Translations under genes and position numbers: made by a program | Notes under the pieces: generated by a model | Databases searched by the model: none | What the model saw: the letters and a program-made list of their open reading frames with translations, nothing else | What the model was told of the DNA's origin: nothing | Shown: piece after piece, positions 20,130 through 27,805 of the stretch | Layout of the letters: each line of letters opens with the position of its first letter | Position numbering within the stretch: position 1 is the stretch's first letter | Assembly: GCA_024742455.1 (NCBI GenBank) | Contig: JANSYL010000001.1 | Span: 310,001 to 374,000 of the forward strand | From: Paracoccaceae bacterium | GTDB taxonomy: Bacteria; Pseudomonadota; Alphaproteobacteria; Rhodobacterales; Rhodobacteraceae | Direction: 5' to 3' | Length of the DNA stretch: 64,000 nt

Positions 20130-20535
20130 GGTTCAAGTCATGATCGGCGGCCGGGAATTCACCGTCGCCTGCCAGGCCGGGGAAGAACCGTTCCTTCAGA
20201 CCGCGGCGAAAATGCTCGACACCGAGGCTGCCGTGATCCTCGGCCAGATCGGCCGCATGCCGCCCGACCGGATGCTGTTGATGGCCGGGCTGATGCTGGC
20301 GGACAAGACCGCAGCACTTGAGGATGACGTGCAGGAATTGCGTGAAAAGCTGGAGGCCCGCGAGAAATCGCTGCGCTCGGCCGAGGAACGCCTGGCCGAC
20401 CGCGCCCGTCGCATCACCGAATTGCAGGAGGCCGCACCGGCCGCCGCAGGCCTGCCGGAAGGTTTCGTGGAAGGGTTCGAGAAACTCGCCCTCAAGGCCG
20501 AGGAACTGGCCGAAACCGCCCTGCCGAAAACCTAG
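20122..20535 (+). CDS. zapA: Cell division protein ZapA
   Basis: A 137-residue protein. The N-terminal ZapA globular domain ([40 protein letters not shown]) is followed by a long coiled coil (about 65-110). ZapA bundles FtsZ filaments at the division site. Its stop shares the tetranucleotide CTAG with the stop of the convergent SDR gene. It is coupled to the coiled-coil gene just upstream. Confidence 0.92.
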   Translation: MPEVQVMIGGREFTVACQAGEEPFLQTAAKMLDTEAAVILGQIGRMPPDRMLLMAGLMLADKTAALEDDVQELREKLEAREKSLRSAEERLADRARRITELQEAAPAAAGLPEGFVEGFEKLALKAEELAETALPKT

Positions 20536-21203
20536 CGCACCGCCTCCAGCAGCACCGGCAGAAGCCGCGCCGCCTCATCGCGGGGATGGGCCAGGCGCGA
20601 CGTGTCCTCGCCGGGGTAGAACCGCGCGCGCACGGCGGTGGGCATCGGGTTGGGCCTGAGAAGGTGCACTTTGGGGCCGAACCGCTGTGTCTCGGCCTGC
20701 CAGCATTCGACAAGCGCGCGCTGCGCCGCCTTCGACAGGCCGTAGCCCGCGGCGAATTTCGCATCCCACACGTCATCGAAAAACACCACCTGCGGCGTCT
20801 CTGACGGGGCGATCAGCGGGTCGACCATCGCCACAAGGCGCGCAAAGGCGCGGATATTGGTGGCGATCAGCTTGTCGAGGTCTTTCGCCGTAAGGTGCGG
20901 CGCGGGCGTCAGGGCGCTGACCTGCACGGCCGCATGCACCCAGATATCGGCGCGCCCCCATTTGTCATGGATGGCGCGGCACATCTGCGCGACGGCGCCT
21001 TCGTCGGTGACATCGAGGGGAACAAGCGTCGCCTCGCCCCCCGCCGCCTGGATGCGGTCATCGAGGTCTTCCAGTCCCCCGACGGTGCGTGCCAAGGCCA
21101 CCACATGCGCCCCCTGCGCTGCCAGCCATTCCGCACTGGCGAAGCCGATCCCGCGCGAGGCGCCGGTGACCAGCGCGATCTGTCCTGATAACGGTTTGTC
21201 CAT
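20532..21203 (-). CDS. Short-chain dehydrogenase/reductase (SDR)
   Basis: A 223-residue Rossmann enzyme with the cofactor motif ALVTGASRGIGFASAEWLAA (TGxxxGIG), later VPLDVTDEGAVAQM and the YxxxK site GYGLSKAAQRALVE. The usual NAG motif is replaced by HAAVQVSAL and the catalytic serine region by FFDDVWDAKF. So the catalytic Ser may be missing and the activity altered. The start at 21203 is MDKPLSGQIALVTG. Substrate unknown. Confidence 0.88.
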   Translation of the reverse strand: MDKPLSGQIALVTGASRGIGFASAEWLAAQGAHVVALARTVGGLEDLDDRIQAAGGEATLVPLDVTDEGAVAQMCRAIHDKWGRADIWVHAAVQVSALTPAPHLTAKDLDKLIATNIRAFARLVAMVDPLIAPSETPQVVFFDDVWDAKFAAGYGLSKAAQRALVECWQAETQRFGPKVHLLRPNPMPTAVRARFYPGEDTSRLAHPRDEAARLLPVLLEAVR

Positions 21204-21251
21204 GGCGCGGGGCAATGCCCGCGATGGACGCCAAGCGCAAGGGGCTGCCGC

Positions 21252-21281
21252 TTGACACTCCTGCACCGGTGGGGATACCAA
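21252..21281 (+). promoter_or_regulatory. Putative bioY promoter
   Basis: A perfect -35 box TTGACA (21252-21257) is followed by a 17-18 nt spacer and a weak -10 ATACCA/TACCAA at 21275-21281. It lies about 40 nt before the bioY start, between divergent SDR and bioY. No BioR palindrome is seen. Weak -10 boxes are common in this bacterial group. Confidence 0.5.
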
Positions 21282-21320
21282 GCGGCAGACCATTTGAGCG
21301 ACATGCAACCGGAGGGCCCC

Positions 21321-21893
21321 ATGCGCCGTGATTTTTCCCTGGCCGAAGCCGCGCTCGGCGATCTGAGCCTGATCAAGAAGGCCGCGCTGCTCGTGGCGGG
21401 CACGTTGCTGATCGCGCTGGCCGCGCAGGTGTCGGTGCCCATGTTCCCGGTTCCGATGACCCTGCAGACCCTTGCGATCATGCTGGTGGGCTTCACCCTC
21501 GGCTCGCGGCTGGGTGCGGTCACGCTGCTGGCCTACCTGGCCGAAGGCGCGATGGGCCTGCCGGTCTTTGCCTCGGGCAATGCCGGTCTGCCTTACATGA
21601 TGGGGCCGACCGGGGGCTTCCTCCTCGGCTTCGTCGCAATGGCGTGGATCGCGGGTCTTGCCAGCGACCGCGGCTGGACGGGCAGCCTGATCGCCACGAT
21701 CGCCGTAGCGCTGGTCGCCTCGGCCGTGATCTACATCCCCGGTCTCGCCTGGCCCGCCGCGATGCTCGGCACCGACGCGGCAAGCCTTTGGGCAAGCTGG
21801 ACCGCGCCCTTCCTTCTGGGCGACGCAGTGAAAGCCGTGATCGCGGCGCTGATCGTGACCGGTGCCTTCGCGGCGATGAAGCGCACGCGCTAA
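21321..21893 (+). CDS. bioY: Biotin transporter BioY
   Basis: A 190-residue substrate-binding membrane component of the biotin ECF transporter. It has six helices and the family core MFPVPMTLQTLAIMLVGFTL, LLAYLAEGAMGLPVFASG and MGPTGGFLLGFVAMAWIAG. The ATG at 21321 follows GGAGGGCCCC. No bioM/bioN genes are nearby, so it must share an ECF module or act alone as some BioY proteins do. A strong terminator follows. Confidence 0.95.
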   Translation: MRRDFSLAEAALGDLSLIKKAALLVAGTLLIALAAQVSVPMFPVPMTLQTLAIMLVGFTLGSRLGAVTLLAYLAEGAMGLPVFASGNAGLPYMMGPTGGFLLGFVAMAWIAGLASDRGWTGSLIATIAVALVASAVIYIPGLAWPAAMLGTDAASLWASWTAPFLLGDAVKAVIAALIVTGAFAAMKRTR

Positions 21894-21915
21894 GCGCCGC
21901 TTTCGGCAAAACCGC

Positions 21916-21942
21916 AAACGCCGCGCCATCGCGCGGCGTTTT
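21916..21942 (+). terminator. Intrinsic terminator after bioY
   Basis: A perfect 11-bp stem, AAACGCCGCGC (21916-21926) with loop CATC and GCGCGGCGTTT (21931-21941), running into a short T tract. It begins 23 nt after the bioY stop. Confidence 0.85.
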
Positions 21943-22078
21943 GCATTCCGGGGTCGGGCATCGCCCCTGCACGGCCCCTGCACGAGGGGGATTCCCTTTT
22001 GCGAATCGATATGCGAATCTGCCCCATGAACGGCCCGGCAGAGGCCCGACCCCGAGGCAGACACACGGCAGCGCATCC

Positions 22079-22372
22079 ATGCACAGACTGGGCACATTGA
22101 CCGGGTTGCTTCTGCCCCTCGCCCTGATCGGCGTCGGGGCCTATTTCACCTTCACCGCCGTACAGGGCGATCACGGGCTGTTCCAGCGCGTCCAGGCCGA
22201 GGCCCGCCTGCGTGACCTGCAAGCCGACCTGGCCCTGCTGGAAACCGATATCGCCCGTCTGGAAAACCTGACCCGGCGGCTGTCGGATGATTACCTCGAT
22301 CTCGATCTTCTCGATGAACGGGTCCGGGTGATGCTGGGCTATATCCGCGCAGACGACATCGTCCTGCCCTGA
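22079..22372 (+). CDS. FtsB/DivIC-like septum formation initiator
   Basis: A 97-residue bitopic membrane protein with an N-terminal helix (residues 7-30, GLLLPLALIGVGAYFTFTAV) followed by a coiled coil (ARLRDLQADLALLETDIARL) and the conserved LDLLDERVRVMLGY. In the divisome FtsB bridges FtsL and FtsQ. It sits 120 nt upstream of pdhA, the position of this gene in many alphaproteobacteria. Confidence 0.9.
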   Translation: MHRLGTLTGLLLPLALIGVGAYFTFTAVQGDHGLFQRVQAEARLRDLQADLALLETDIARLENLTRRLSDDYLDLDLLDERVRVMLGYIRADDIVLP

Positions 22373-22491
22373 CCCCTTCTCCCTTCCGACCTGCGGCAGG
22401 ATGGACCGGTGAAATCCGGCCCGTGCTTTGCTAGGAAAGGTTCAACGTTAAACTATCCGGCCCACCGGGCCCGACGGGGAGGGTGCATCCC

Positions 22492-23490
22492 ATGGCGACA
22501 CGCAAGGCCGCGAAATCGGCCGCCAAACCCAACGTTTCGGCGGACGAGCTCAAGCACTACTACCGCGAGATGCTGCTGATCCGCCGGTTCGAGGAAAAGG
22601 CCGGCCAGCTTTACGGCATGGGTCTGATCGGCGGGTTCTGCCATCTCTATATCGGGCAGGAAGCGGTGGTCGTGGGCCTCGAAGCCGCCGCCGAGGAAGG
22701 TGACAAGCGCGTCACCTCCTACCGCGATCATGGCCACATGCTGGCCTGCGGCATGGACCCCAAGGGCGTGATGGCCGAGCTCACGGGCCGCGAAGGCGGC
22801 TATTCCAAGGGCAAGGGCGGCTCGATGCACATGTTCTCGAAGGAGAAACATTTCTACGGCGGCCACGGCATCGTCGGTGCGCAGGTGCCGATCGGCGCGG
22901 GGCTGGCCTTTGCCGACAAATATCTGGGCAACGGGCGCGTCACCTTCACCTATTTCGGCGATGGCGCCGCCAACCAGGGCCAGGTCTACGAGACCTACAA
23001 CATGGCCGAGCTCTGGGACCTGCCGGTGATCTTCGTCATCGAGAACAACCAGTATGCGATGGGCACCTCGACCGCGCGGTCGACGAAATCGCCCTCCTAC
23101 TGGGAACGGGGCGCGGCCTACGGGATCGAAGGCGAAGAGGTCGACGGGATGGACGTGCTGGCCGTCAAGGCCGCCGGTGAGAAAGCCGTCGCGCACTGCC
23201 GCGCGGGCAAGGGCCCCTACATCCTCGAGGTGATGACCTACCGCTACCGCGGCCATTCCATGTCGGACCCCGCGAAATACCGCACCCGCGAGGAAGTGCA
23301 GGAAATGCGCGAAAAGCGCGACGCCATCGAACATGTCCGCCAGATGCTTCTGACCGGCGGCCACGCCTCCGAGGAGGATCTGAAAAAGATCGACAAGGAG
23401 ATCAAGGACATCGTCAACGAGGCGGCCGAATTCTCCAAAGAAAGCCCCGAGCCCGCGCTCGAGGAGCTTTGGACCGATATCTACGCGTAA
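22492..23490 (+). CDS. pdhA: Pyruvate dehydrogenase E1 alpha subunit
   Basis: A 332-residue thiamine-diphosphate subunit that decarboxylates pyruvate with PdhB. Key motifs are MLLIRRFEEKAGQLYGMGLI and the ThDP motif FGDGAANQGQVYETYNMAEL ending in NNQYAMGTS. The phosphorylation-loop-like RYRGHSMSDPAKYRT is also seen. The ATG at 22492 lies 9 nt after GGGGAGG; a GTG at 22483 is an alternative. First gene of the pdh operon. Confidence 0.97.
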   Translation: MATRKAAKSAAKPNVSADELKHYYREMLLIRRFEEKAGQLYGMGLIGGFCHLYIGQEAVVVGLEAAAEEGDKRVTSYRDHGHMLACGMDPKGVMAELTGREGGYSKGKGGSMHMFSKEKHFYGGHGIVGAQVPIGAGLAFADKYLGNGRVTFTYFGDGAANQGQVYETYNMAELWDLPVIFVIENNQYAMGTSTARSTKSPSYWERGAAYGIEGEEVDGMDVLAVKAAGEKAVAHCRAGKGPYILEVMTYRYRGHSMSDPAKYRTREEVQEMREKRDAIEHVRQMLLTGGHASEEDLKKIDKEIKDIVNEAAEFSKESPEPALEELWTDIYA

Positions 23491-23504
23491 CGGAGGGCCG
23501 GGAC

Positions 23505-23894
23505 ATGGGCGCAGAACTCTTCGGATCAATTGCGGGCGGTGTGATCGGCCAGGTCATCTACGCCGCGCTTATCATGCTGGTCCTGCGTTGGGTTTTCAAA
23601 CTCAGCGCCCCCTACATGCCGCTTCTGGTGACCTATCTCATCGTCTATGCGGCCACGTTCTGCATCGGCTTCGTGATCGGTCTTGTGACCGGGGGCGGCG
23701 ACGCGATGGGCGTGCTTCTGGCGATCGTGGGGATCGTGGCCTTTTTCGTTCAGGCCTACCTTGTGTCGCAGCGGGTCAAGGCCACGGATGGCGGCGCGCT
23801 GTCCTTCGGCAAGGTGCTGGGCGCACAGTTCATCATCCTCGCGGTTGCCGTGGTGATCATCCTCATCATCGTGGCCGCCCTCGGCGGGTTCTAG
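23505..23894 (+). CDS. Small membrane protein between pdhA and pdhB
   Basis: A 129-residue protein with four predicted helices (about 5-25, 33-60, 68-90, 107-129) and no recognised domain. The start at 23505 (MGAELFGSIAGGVIGQ) follows CGGAGG. It sits between two subunits of one enzyme, 14 nt after pdhA and 9 nt before pdhB, so it is certainly co-transcribed. A pyruvate- or membrane-linked role is suggested only by context. Confidence 0.8.
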   Translation: MGAELFGSIAGGVIGQVIYAALIMLVLRWVFKLSAPYMPLLVTYLIVYAATFCIGFVIGLVTGGGDAMGVLLAIVGIVAFFVQAYLVSQRVKATDGGALSFGKVLGAQFIILAVAVVIILIIVAALGGF

Positions 23895-23903
23895 GAGACT
23901 GAC

Positions 23904-25283
23904 ATGGCAACCGAAATCCTCATGCCCGCCCTCTCCCCGACGATGGAGGAAGGCACACTGGCCAAATGGCTGGTCAAGGAAGGCGACACCGTCGCCTCCG
24001 GCGACATCATCGCCGAAATCGAGACTGACAAGGCCACCATGGAATTCGAAGCCGTCGATGAAGGCGTGATCGGCAAGATCCTGGTGCCCGAAGGCACCGA
24101 GGGGGTGAAGGTCAACCAGGCCATCGCGATCATCGGCGAGGCGGGCGAGGACATGTCGGCCCCGGCCGCATCCTCGGCGCCCGCGCCCGCTGCGTTGCAG
24201 ACCTCCGAGGGCCGGGCCGACCCGAACCCGGAAACCGCCGCCACCCCGGCGGCCCCCGCGCCGGCGGCCACCGTCGAACCCGATTACCCGGCGGGCACCC
24301 AGATGAAGACCCAGACGGTGCGCGAGGCGCTGCGCGACGCCATGGCCGAGGAAATGCGCGCCGACGACCGCGTTTTCGTGATGGGCGAGGAGGTGGCCGA
24401 ATACCAGGGCGCCTACAAGGTCACGCAGGGCCTGCTGGATGAATTCGGCGCCCGCCGCGTGATCGACACGCCGATCACCGAGCACGGCTTTGCGGGCATC
24501 GGCGTCGGCGCGGCCTTCGGCGGGCTGCGCCCCATCGTCGAATTCATGACCTTCAATTTCGCCATGCAGGCGATCGACCACATCATCAACTCGGCGGCGA
24601 AAACGCTCTACATGTCCGGCGGACAGATGGGCGCGCCCATGGTCTTCCGCGGCCCCAACGGCGCCGCCGCCCGTGTCGGCGCGCAGCACAGCCAGGACTA
24701 CGCCGCCTGGTACAGCCAGATCCCCGGCCTGAAAGTGGTGCAGCCCTATTCCGCCGCCGACGCCAAGGGATTGCTGAAAACCGCGATCCGCGACCCCAAC
24801 CCGGTGATCTTTCTGGAAAACGAAATCCTTTACGGCCGGTCCTTCGACGTGCCGGACATGAATGATTTCACCATCCCCTTCGGCAAGGCCCGCATCTGGC
24901 GCGAAGGCACGGATGTCACCATCGTCAGTTTCGGCATCGGCATGACCTATGCGCTCGAGGCCGCCGAGAAACTGGCCCAGGACGGTATCAGCGCCGAGGT
25001 GATCGACCTGCGCACCCTGCGCCCGCTGGACTATGGCACGGTGATCGAAAGCGTGAAGAAGACCAACCGCATGGTCACGGTCGAGGAAGGCTTCCCGGTC
25101 TGTTCCATCGGCAACCACCTGTCGGCTTACGTGATGACCCATGCCTTCGATTACCTCGATGCCCCGGTCCTGAACTGCACCGGCAAGGACGTGCCGATGC
25201 CCTATGCCGCCAACCTTGAAAAGCTGGCGCTGGTCACGACCGCCGAGGTGGTCGAGGCCGTGAAACACGTGACCTACCGCTAA
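23904..25283 (+). CDS. pdhB: Pyruvate dehydrogenase E1 beta subunit with N-terminal lipoyl domain
   Basis: A 459-residue protein in two parts: an N-terminal lipoyl domain (residues 1-80, lipoyl lysine in [12 protein letters not shown]), an Ala/Pro linker (about 85-130), and the E1 beta domain from about 135 ([40 protein letters not shown]). The lipoyl domain is almost the same as that of the downstream pdhC product. Lipoylated E1 beta is known in alphaproteobacteria. Confidence 0.97.
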   Translation: MATEILMPALSPTMEEGTLAKWLVKEGDTVASGDIIAEIETDKATMEFEAVDEGVIGKILVPEGTEGVKVNQAIAIIGEAGEDMSAPAASSAPAPAALQTSEGRADPNPETAATPAAPAPAATVEPDYPAGTQMKTQTVREALRDAMAEEMRADDRVFVMGEEVAEYQGAYKVTQGLLDEFGARRVIDTPITEHGFAGIGVGAAFGGLRPIVEFMTFNFAMQAIDHIINSAAKTLYMSGGQMGAPMVFRGPNGAAARVGAQHSQDYAAWYSQIPGLKVVQPYSAADAKGLLKTAIRDPNPVIFLENEILYGRSFDVPDMNDFTIPFGKARIWREGTDVTIVSFGIGMTYALEAAEKLAQDGISAEVIDLRTLRPLDYGTVIESVKKTNRMVTVEEGFPVCSIGNHLSAYVMTHAFDYLDAPVLNCTGKDVPMPYAANLEKLALVTTAEVVEAVKHVTYR

Positions 25284-25296
25284 GGGGACGAACGCG

Positions 25297-26568
25297 ATGC
25301 CCACGGAAATCCTGATGCCCGCGCTGTCGCCCACGATGGAGGACGGCACGCTTGCCAAATGGCTGGTCAAGGAGGGCGACACGGTGGCCTCCGGCGATCT
25401 CCTGGCCGAGATCGAGACCGACAAGGCCACGATGGAATTCGAAGCCGTCGACGAAGGCGTGATCGGCAGAATCCTGGTGCCCGAGGGCAGCGAGGGGGTG
25501 AAGGTCAATTCCCCCATCGCCGTGCTTCTGGCCGAGGGCGAAAGCGCGGCTGACATCGCCGCCGCACCCGCCGCTGCGCCCAAGGCCGAACCCGCACCTG
25601 CTGCAACGCCTGCTGCCGCCGCCAGCCCGGCTCCGGCGGCCCCGGCCACATCGGATGGCAGCCGCGTCTTCGCCTCGCCGCTCGCGCGCCGGATCGCCGC
25701 CGACAAGGGGCTGGACCTTGCCCGGATCAAGGGGTCCGGCCCGCATGGCCGCATCGTCAAGGCCGATGTCGAAGGCGCATCCGCCGCAGCGCCGGCCGCT
25801 GCCTCCGCAGCCCTGGCCACCGCCGCGATGCCCGCAGGCCCGCAGGCCGAGCAGGTCCTGAAAATGTATGCCGACCGCGACCATACCGAGGTCCCGCTCG
25901 ATGGCATGCGCAAGACCGTCGCCGCGCGCCTGACCGAGGCGAAGCAGACGATCCCGCATTTCTACCTGCGCCGGGACATCAGGCTCGACGCGCTGCTCGG
26001 CTTCCGCGGCCAGATCAACAAACAGCTCGACGCGCGCGGCGTGAAGCTCAGCGTCAATGACTTCATCATCAAGGCCTGCGCGCTGGCGCTGCAGACCGTG
26101 CCCGATGCCAATGCCGTCTGGGCGGGCGACCGGATCGTCAAACTGAAACCCTCGGACGTGGCCGTCGCCGTCGCGGTGGAGGGGGGGCTTTTCACCCCGG
26201 TCCTGAAGGACGCCGATCAGAAATCGCTGTCGGCGCTGTCGGCCGAAATGAAAGATCTCGCCACCCGCGCCCGCAACAAGAAACTCGCCCCCCATGAATA
26301 TGTCGGCGGCGCCTTCGCGATCTCGAACCTCGGCATGTTCGGCATCGACAATTTCGATGCCGTCATCAACCCGCCCCATGGCGCGATCCTTGCGGTGGGG
26401 GCGGGCGTGAAGAAACCCGTGGTCGGCGCCGATGGCGAACTGACCGTGGCCACGGTGATGTCCGTCACGCTCAGCGTCGATCACCGGGTCATCGACGGCG
26501 CGCTCGGGGCCGAGCTTCTGCAGGCCATCGTCGACAACCTGGAAAACCCGATGGGGATGCTGGCGTAA
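25297..26568 (+). CDS. pdhC: Dihydrolipoamide acetyltransferase (E2 of pyruvate dehydrogenase)
   Basis: A 423-residue core protein of the complex. It has one lipoyl domain (1-80), a flexible Ala/Pro linker, a peripheral-subunit-binding domain ([20 protein letters not shown], then [14 protein letters not shown]) and the catalytic CAT domain from about 200, ending with [20 protein letters not shown] containing the catalytic His. E3 (lpd) is not within the window after it. Confidence 0.97.
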   Translation: MPTEILMPALSPTMEDGTLAKWLVKEGDTVASGDLLAEIETDKATMEFEAVDEGVIGRILVPEGSEGVKVNSPIAVLLAEGESAADIAAAPAAAPKAEPAPAATPAAAASPAPAAPATSDGSRVFASPLARRIAADKGLDLARIKGSGPHGRIVKADVEGASAAAPAAASAALATAAMPAGPQAEQVLKMYADRDHTEVPLDGMRKTVAARLTEAKQTIPHFYLRRDIRLDALLGFRGQINKQLDARGVKLSVNDFIIKACALALQTVPDANAVWAGDRIVKLKPSDVAVAVAVEGGLFTPVLKDADQKSLSALSAEMKDLATRARNKKLAPHEYVGGAFAISNLGMFGIDNFDAVINPPHGAILAVGAGVKKPVVGADGELTVATVMSVTLSVDHRVIDGALGAELLQAIVDNLENPMGMLA

Positions 26569-26584
26569 CGCCCCTGCCCTCTTT

Positions 26585-26698
26585 GCTTTCCAAATACCTC
26601 CGGGGGCGGCCCGCAAGGGCCCGGGGGCAGGCAGCCCCCGCGCGCGGGGCGGGGCTCGATGCCCCGTGCCGCGCGTGCCCCCGGAAAACACCCCAATT
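26585..26698. repeat. Intergenic CTTTCCAAATACCTCC box and GC hairpins after pdhC
   Basis: The gap after pdhC carries CTTTCCAAATACCTCCGGGGG (26586-26606) followed by hairpin-forming G/C blocks. One perfect stem is CGGGGGC (26622-26628), loop AGGCA, GCCCCCG (26634-26640). It lies between two convergent genes, so it may end both transcripts. GCTTTCCAAAT recurs at 40348-40358. I recall similar boxes as recurring intergenic sequences in Rhodobacteraceae, but cannot verify this here. Confidence 0.45.
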
Positions 26699-27265
26699 TC
26701 AGCGCCTGAAGGGCGACGGGCGTTGCCCCCGCCCGGCATTTTCGACCACATCCGTGATCCGTTTGGCCCGCGTCGGCGCGGTCTTCGCGGTCTTGATCCA
26801 TTCCAGCGTGCCGCGTTTCACACTGCGCGGATAGCTGTGCCAGACGCCACGCAGGTCCCCCAGCGCCACCGCCAGATCCTCCGGCACCTCCAGCCGCTCC
26901 ACGTCATCCAGAAACGTCCACATGCCCGTGGCCACCGCCTCGGCGATCACGGCCTCGCCCGCCGGGGTCATCCGGCCCGTCGCCCGCATCCGCGCCACGA
27001 TGTCCTTGTTCACCGCCGACCAGGCCGATTTCGGGTTCCGGCGCGCCACGCGGTGGCGCATCCGGTCGGCGTCCAGCGCGCCGACCTGCCCGTCAACCCA
27101 GCCCCAGCAGATCAACTCCTCCACCGCCTCCATCCAGGGCAGGTGGCAGGGGTGATGTTTCTTGTAGGTCGCAAGCCAGACGCCCGGCGATGTCGCGCGA
27201 TGTTGCGCAAGCCATGTGCGCAGCGCCGCCCGGCTGGCCACCGTGACGATCTCCGCTTCGCTCAT
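26699..27265 (-). CDS. YdeI/OmpD-associated family protein
   Basis: A 188-residue protein with the family features: ATYKKHHPCHLPWMEAVEEL followed by ICWGWVDGQVGALDADRM, RNPKSAWSAVNKDIVARM, and a C-terminal KRGTLEWIKTAKTAPTRAKR. The family is linked to stress or bacteriocin resistance in some bacteria, but its biochemical function is unknown. The start at 27265 overlaps the pseudouridine synthase stop by ATGA, so the two are coupled. Confidence 0.85.
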   Translation of the reverse strand: MSEAEIVTVASRAALRTWLAQHRATSPGVWLATYKKHHPCHLPWMEAVEELICWGWVDGQVGALDADRMRHRVARRNPKSAWSAVNKDIVARMRATGRMTPAGEAVIAEAVATGMWTFLDDVERLEVPEDLAVALGDLRGVWHSYPRSVKRGTLEWIKTAKTAPTRAKRITDVVENAGRGQRPSPFRR

Positions 27266-27798
27266 CCCGCAACCTCGCGCCATTCGCCGGGCGCCAGCCC
27301 GGCGAAGTCATGCGCCCCGATCGACCAGCGCACCAGCCTGAGCGCCGGAAACCCGATCGCGGCACACATCCGCCTGACCTGCCGGTTGCGCCCTTCGGTC
27401 AGCACGATCCGCAGCCATGTATCGGTGATGGATTTGCGCAGCCGCACCGGCGGATCACGCGGCCAGAGCCAGCCGGGCGCGGCCACCACCTCCGCCGCTT
27501 CGGCGCGCGCGGGGCCATCCTTCAGCGCCACACCCGCCGTCAACGCGCCGATATCCGCCGCCTCCGGCACGCCCTCCACCAGAACGAAATAGGTCTTGGG
27601 CAGCTTCGCCCGGGGCGATGTGATCCGCGCCTGCAACCGCCCGTCATCGGTCAGCAGCAGCAAGCCTTCGCTGTCGCGGTCCAGCCGCCCCGCCGCATAG
27701 ACGCCCTTGGGCAAGCCGAACCCGTCCAGCGCGGGCCAGCTCCCTTCCGGGGTGAACTGGCTCAGCACGTTCATCGGCTTGTTGAAGGCGATCAGCAC
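27262..27798 (-). CDS. RsuA/RluB-family pseudouridine synthase, RluE-like
   Basis: A 178-residue enzyme that isomerises uridine in rRNA. The catalytic aspartate is in AAGRLDRDSEGLLLLTDDGR, and the C-terminal motif is VLTEGRNRQVRRMCAAIGFP. It lacks the N-terminal S4 domain of RsuA/RluB, like RluE. I chose GTG 27798 because GAGG lies 5 nt upstream; a longer frame to 27843 overlaps polA. It starts 7 nt after the polA stop. Confidence 0.88.
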   Translation of the reverse strand: MLIAFNKPMNVLSQFTPEGSWPALDGFGLPKGVYAAGRLDRDSEGLLLLTDDGRLQARITSPRAKLPKTYFVLVEGVPEAADIGALTAGVALKDGPARAEAAEVVAAPGWLWPRDPPVRLRKSITDTWLRIVLTEGRNRQVRRMCAAIGFPALRLVRWSIGAHDFAGLAPGEWREVAG

Positions 27799-27805
27799 GG
27801 GCGCC

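Noticed and set aside
23526-25913. 795-residue minus-strand frame over the pdh operon
   Set aside because: Shadow that runs across three verified genes; no homology.
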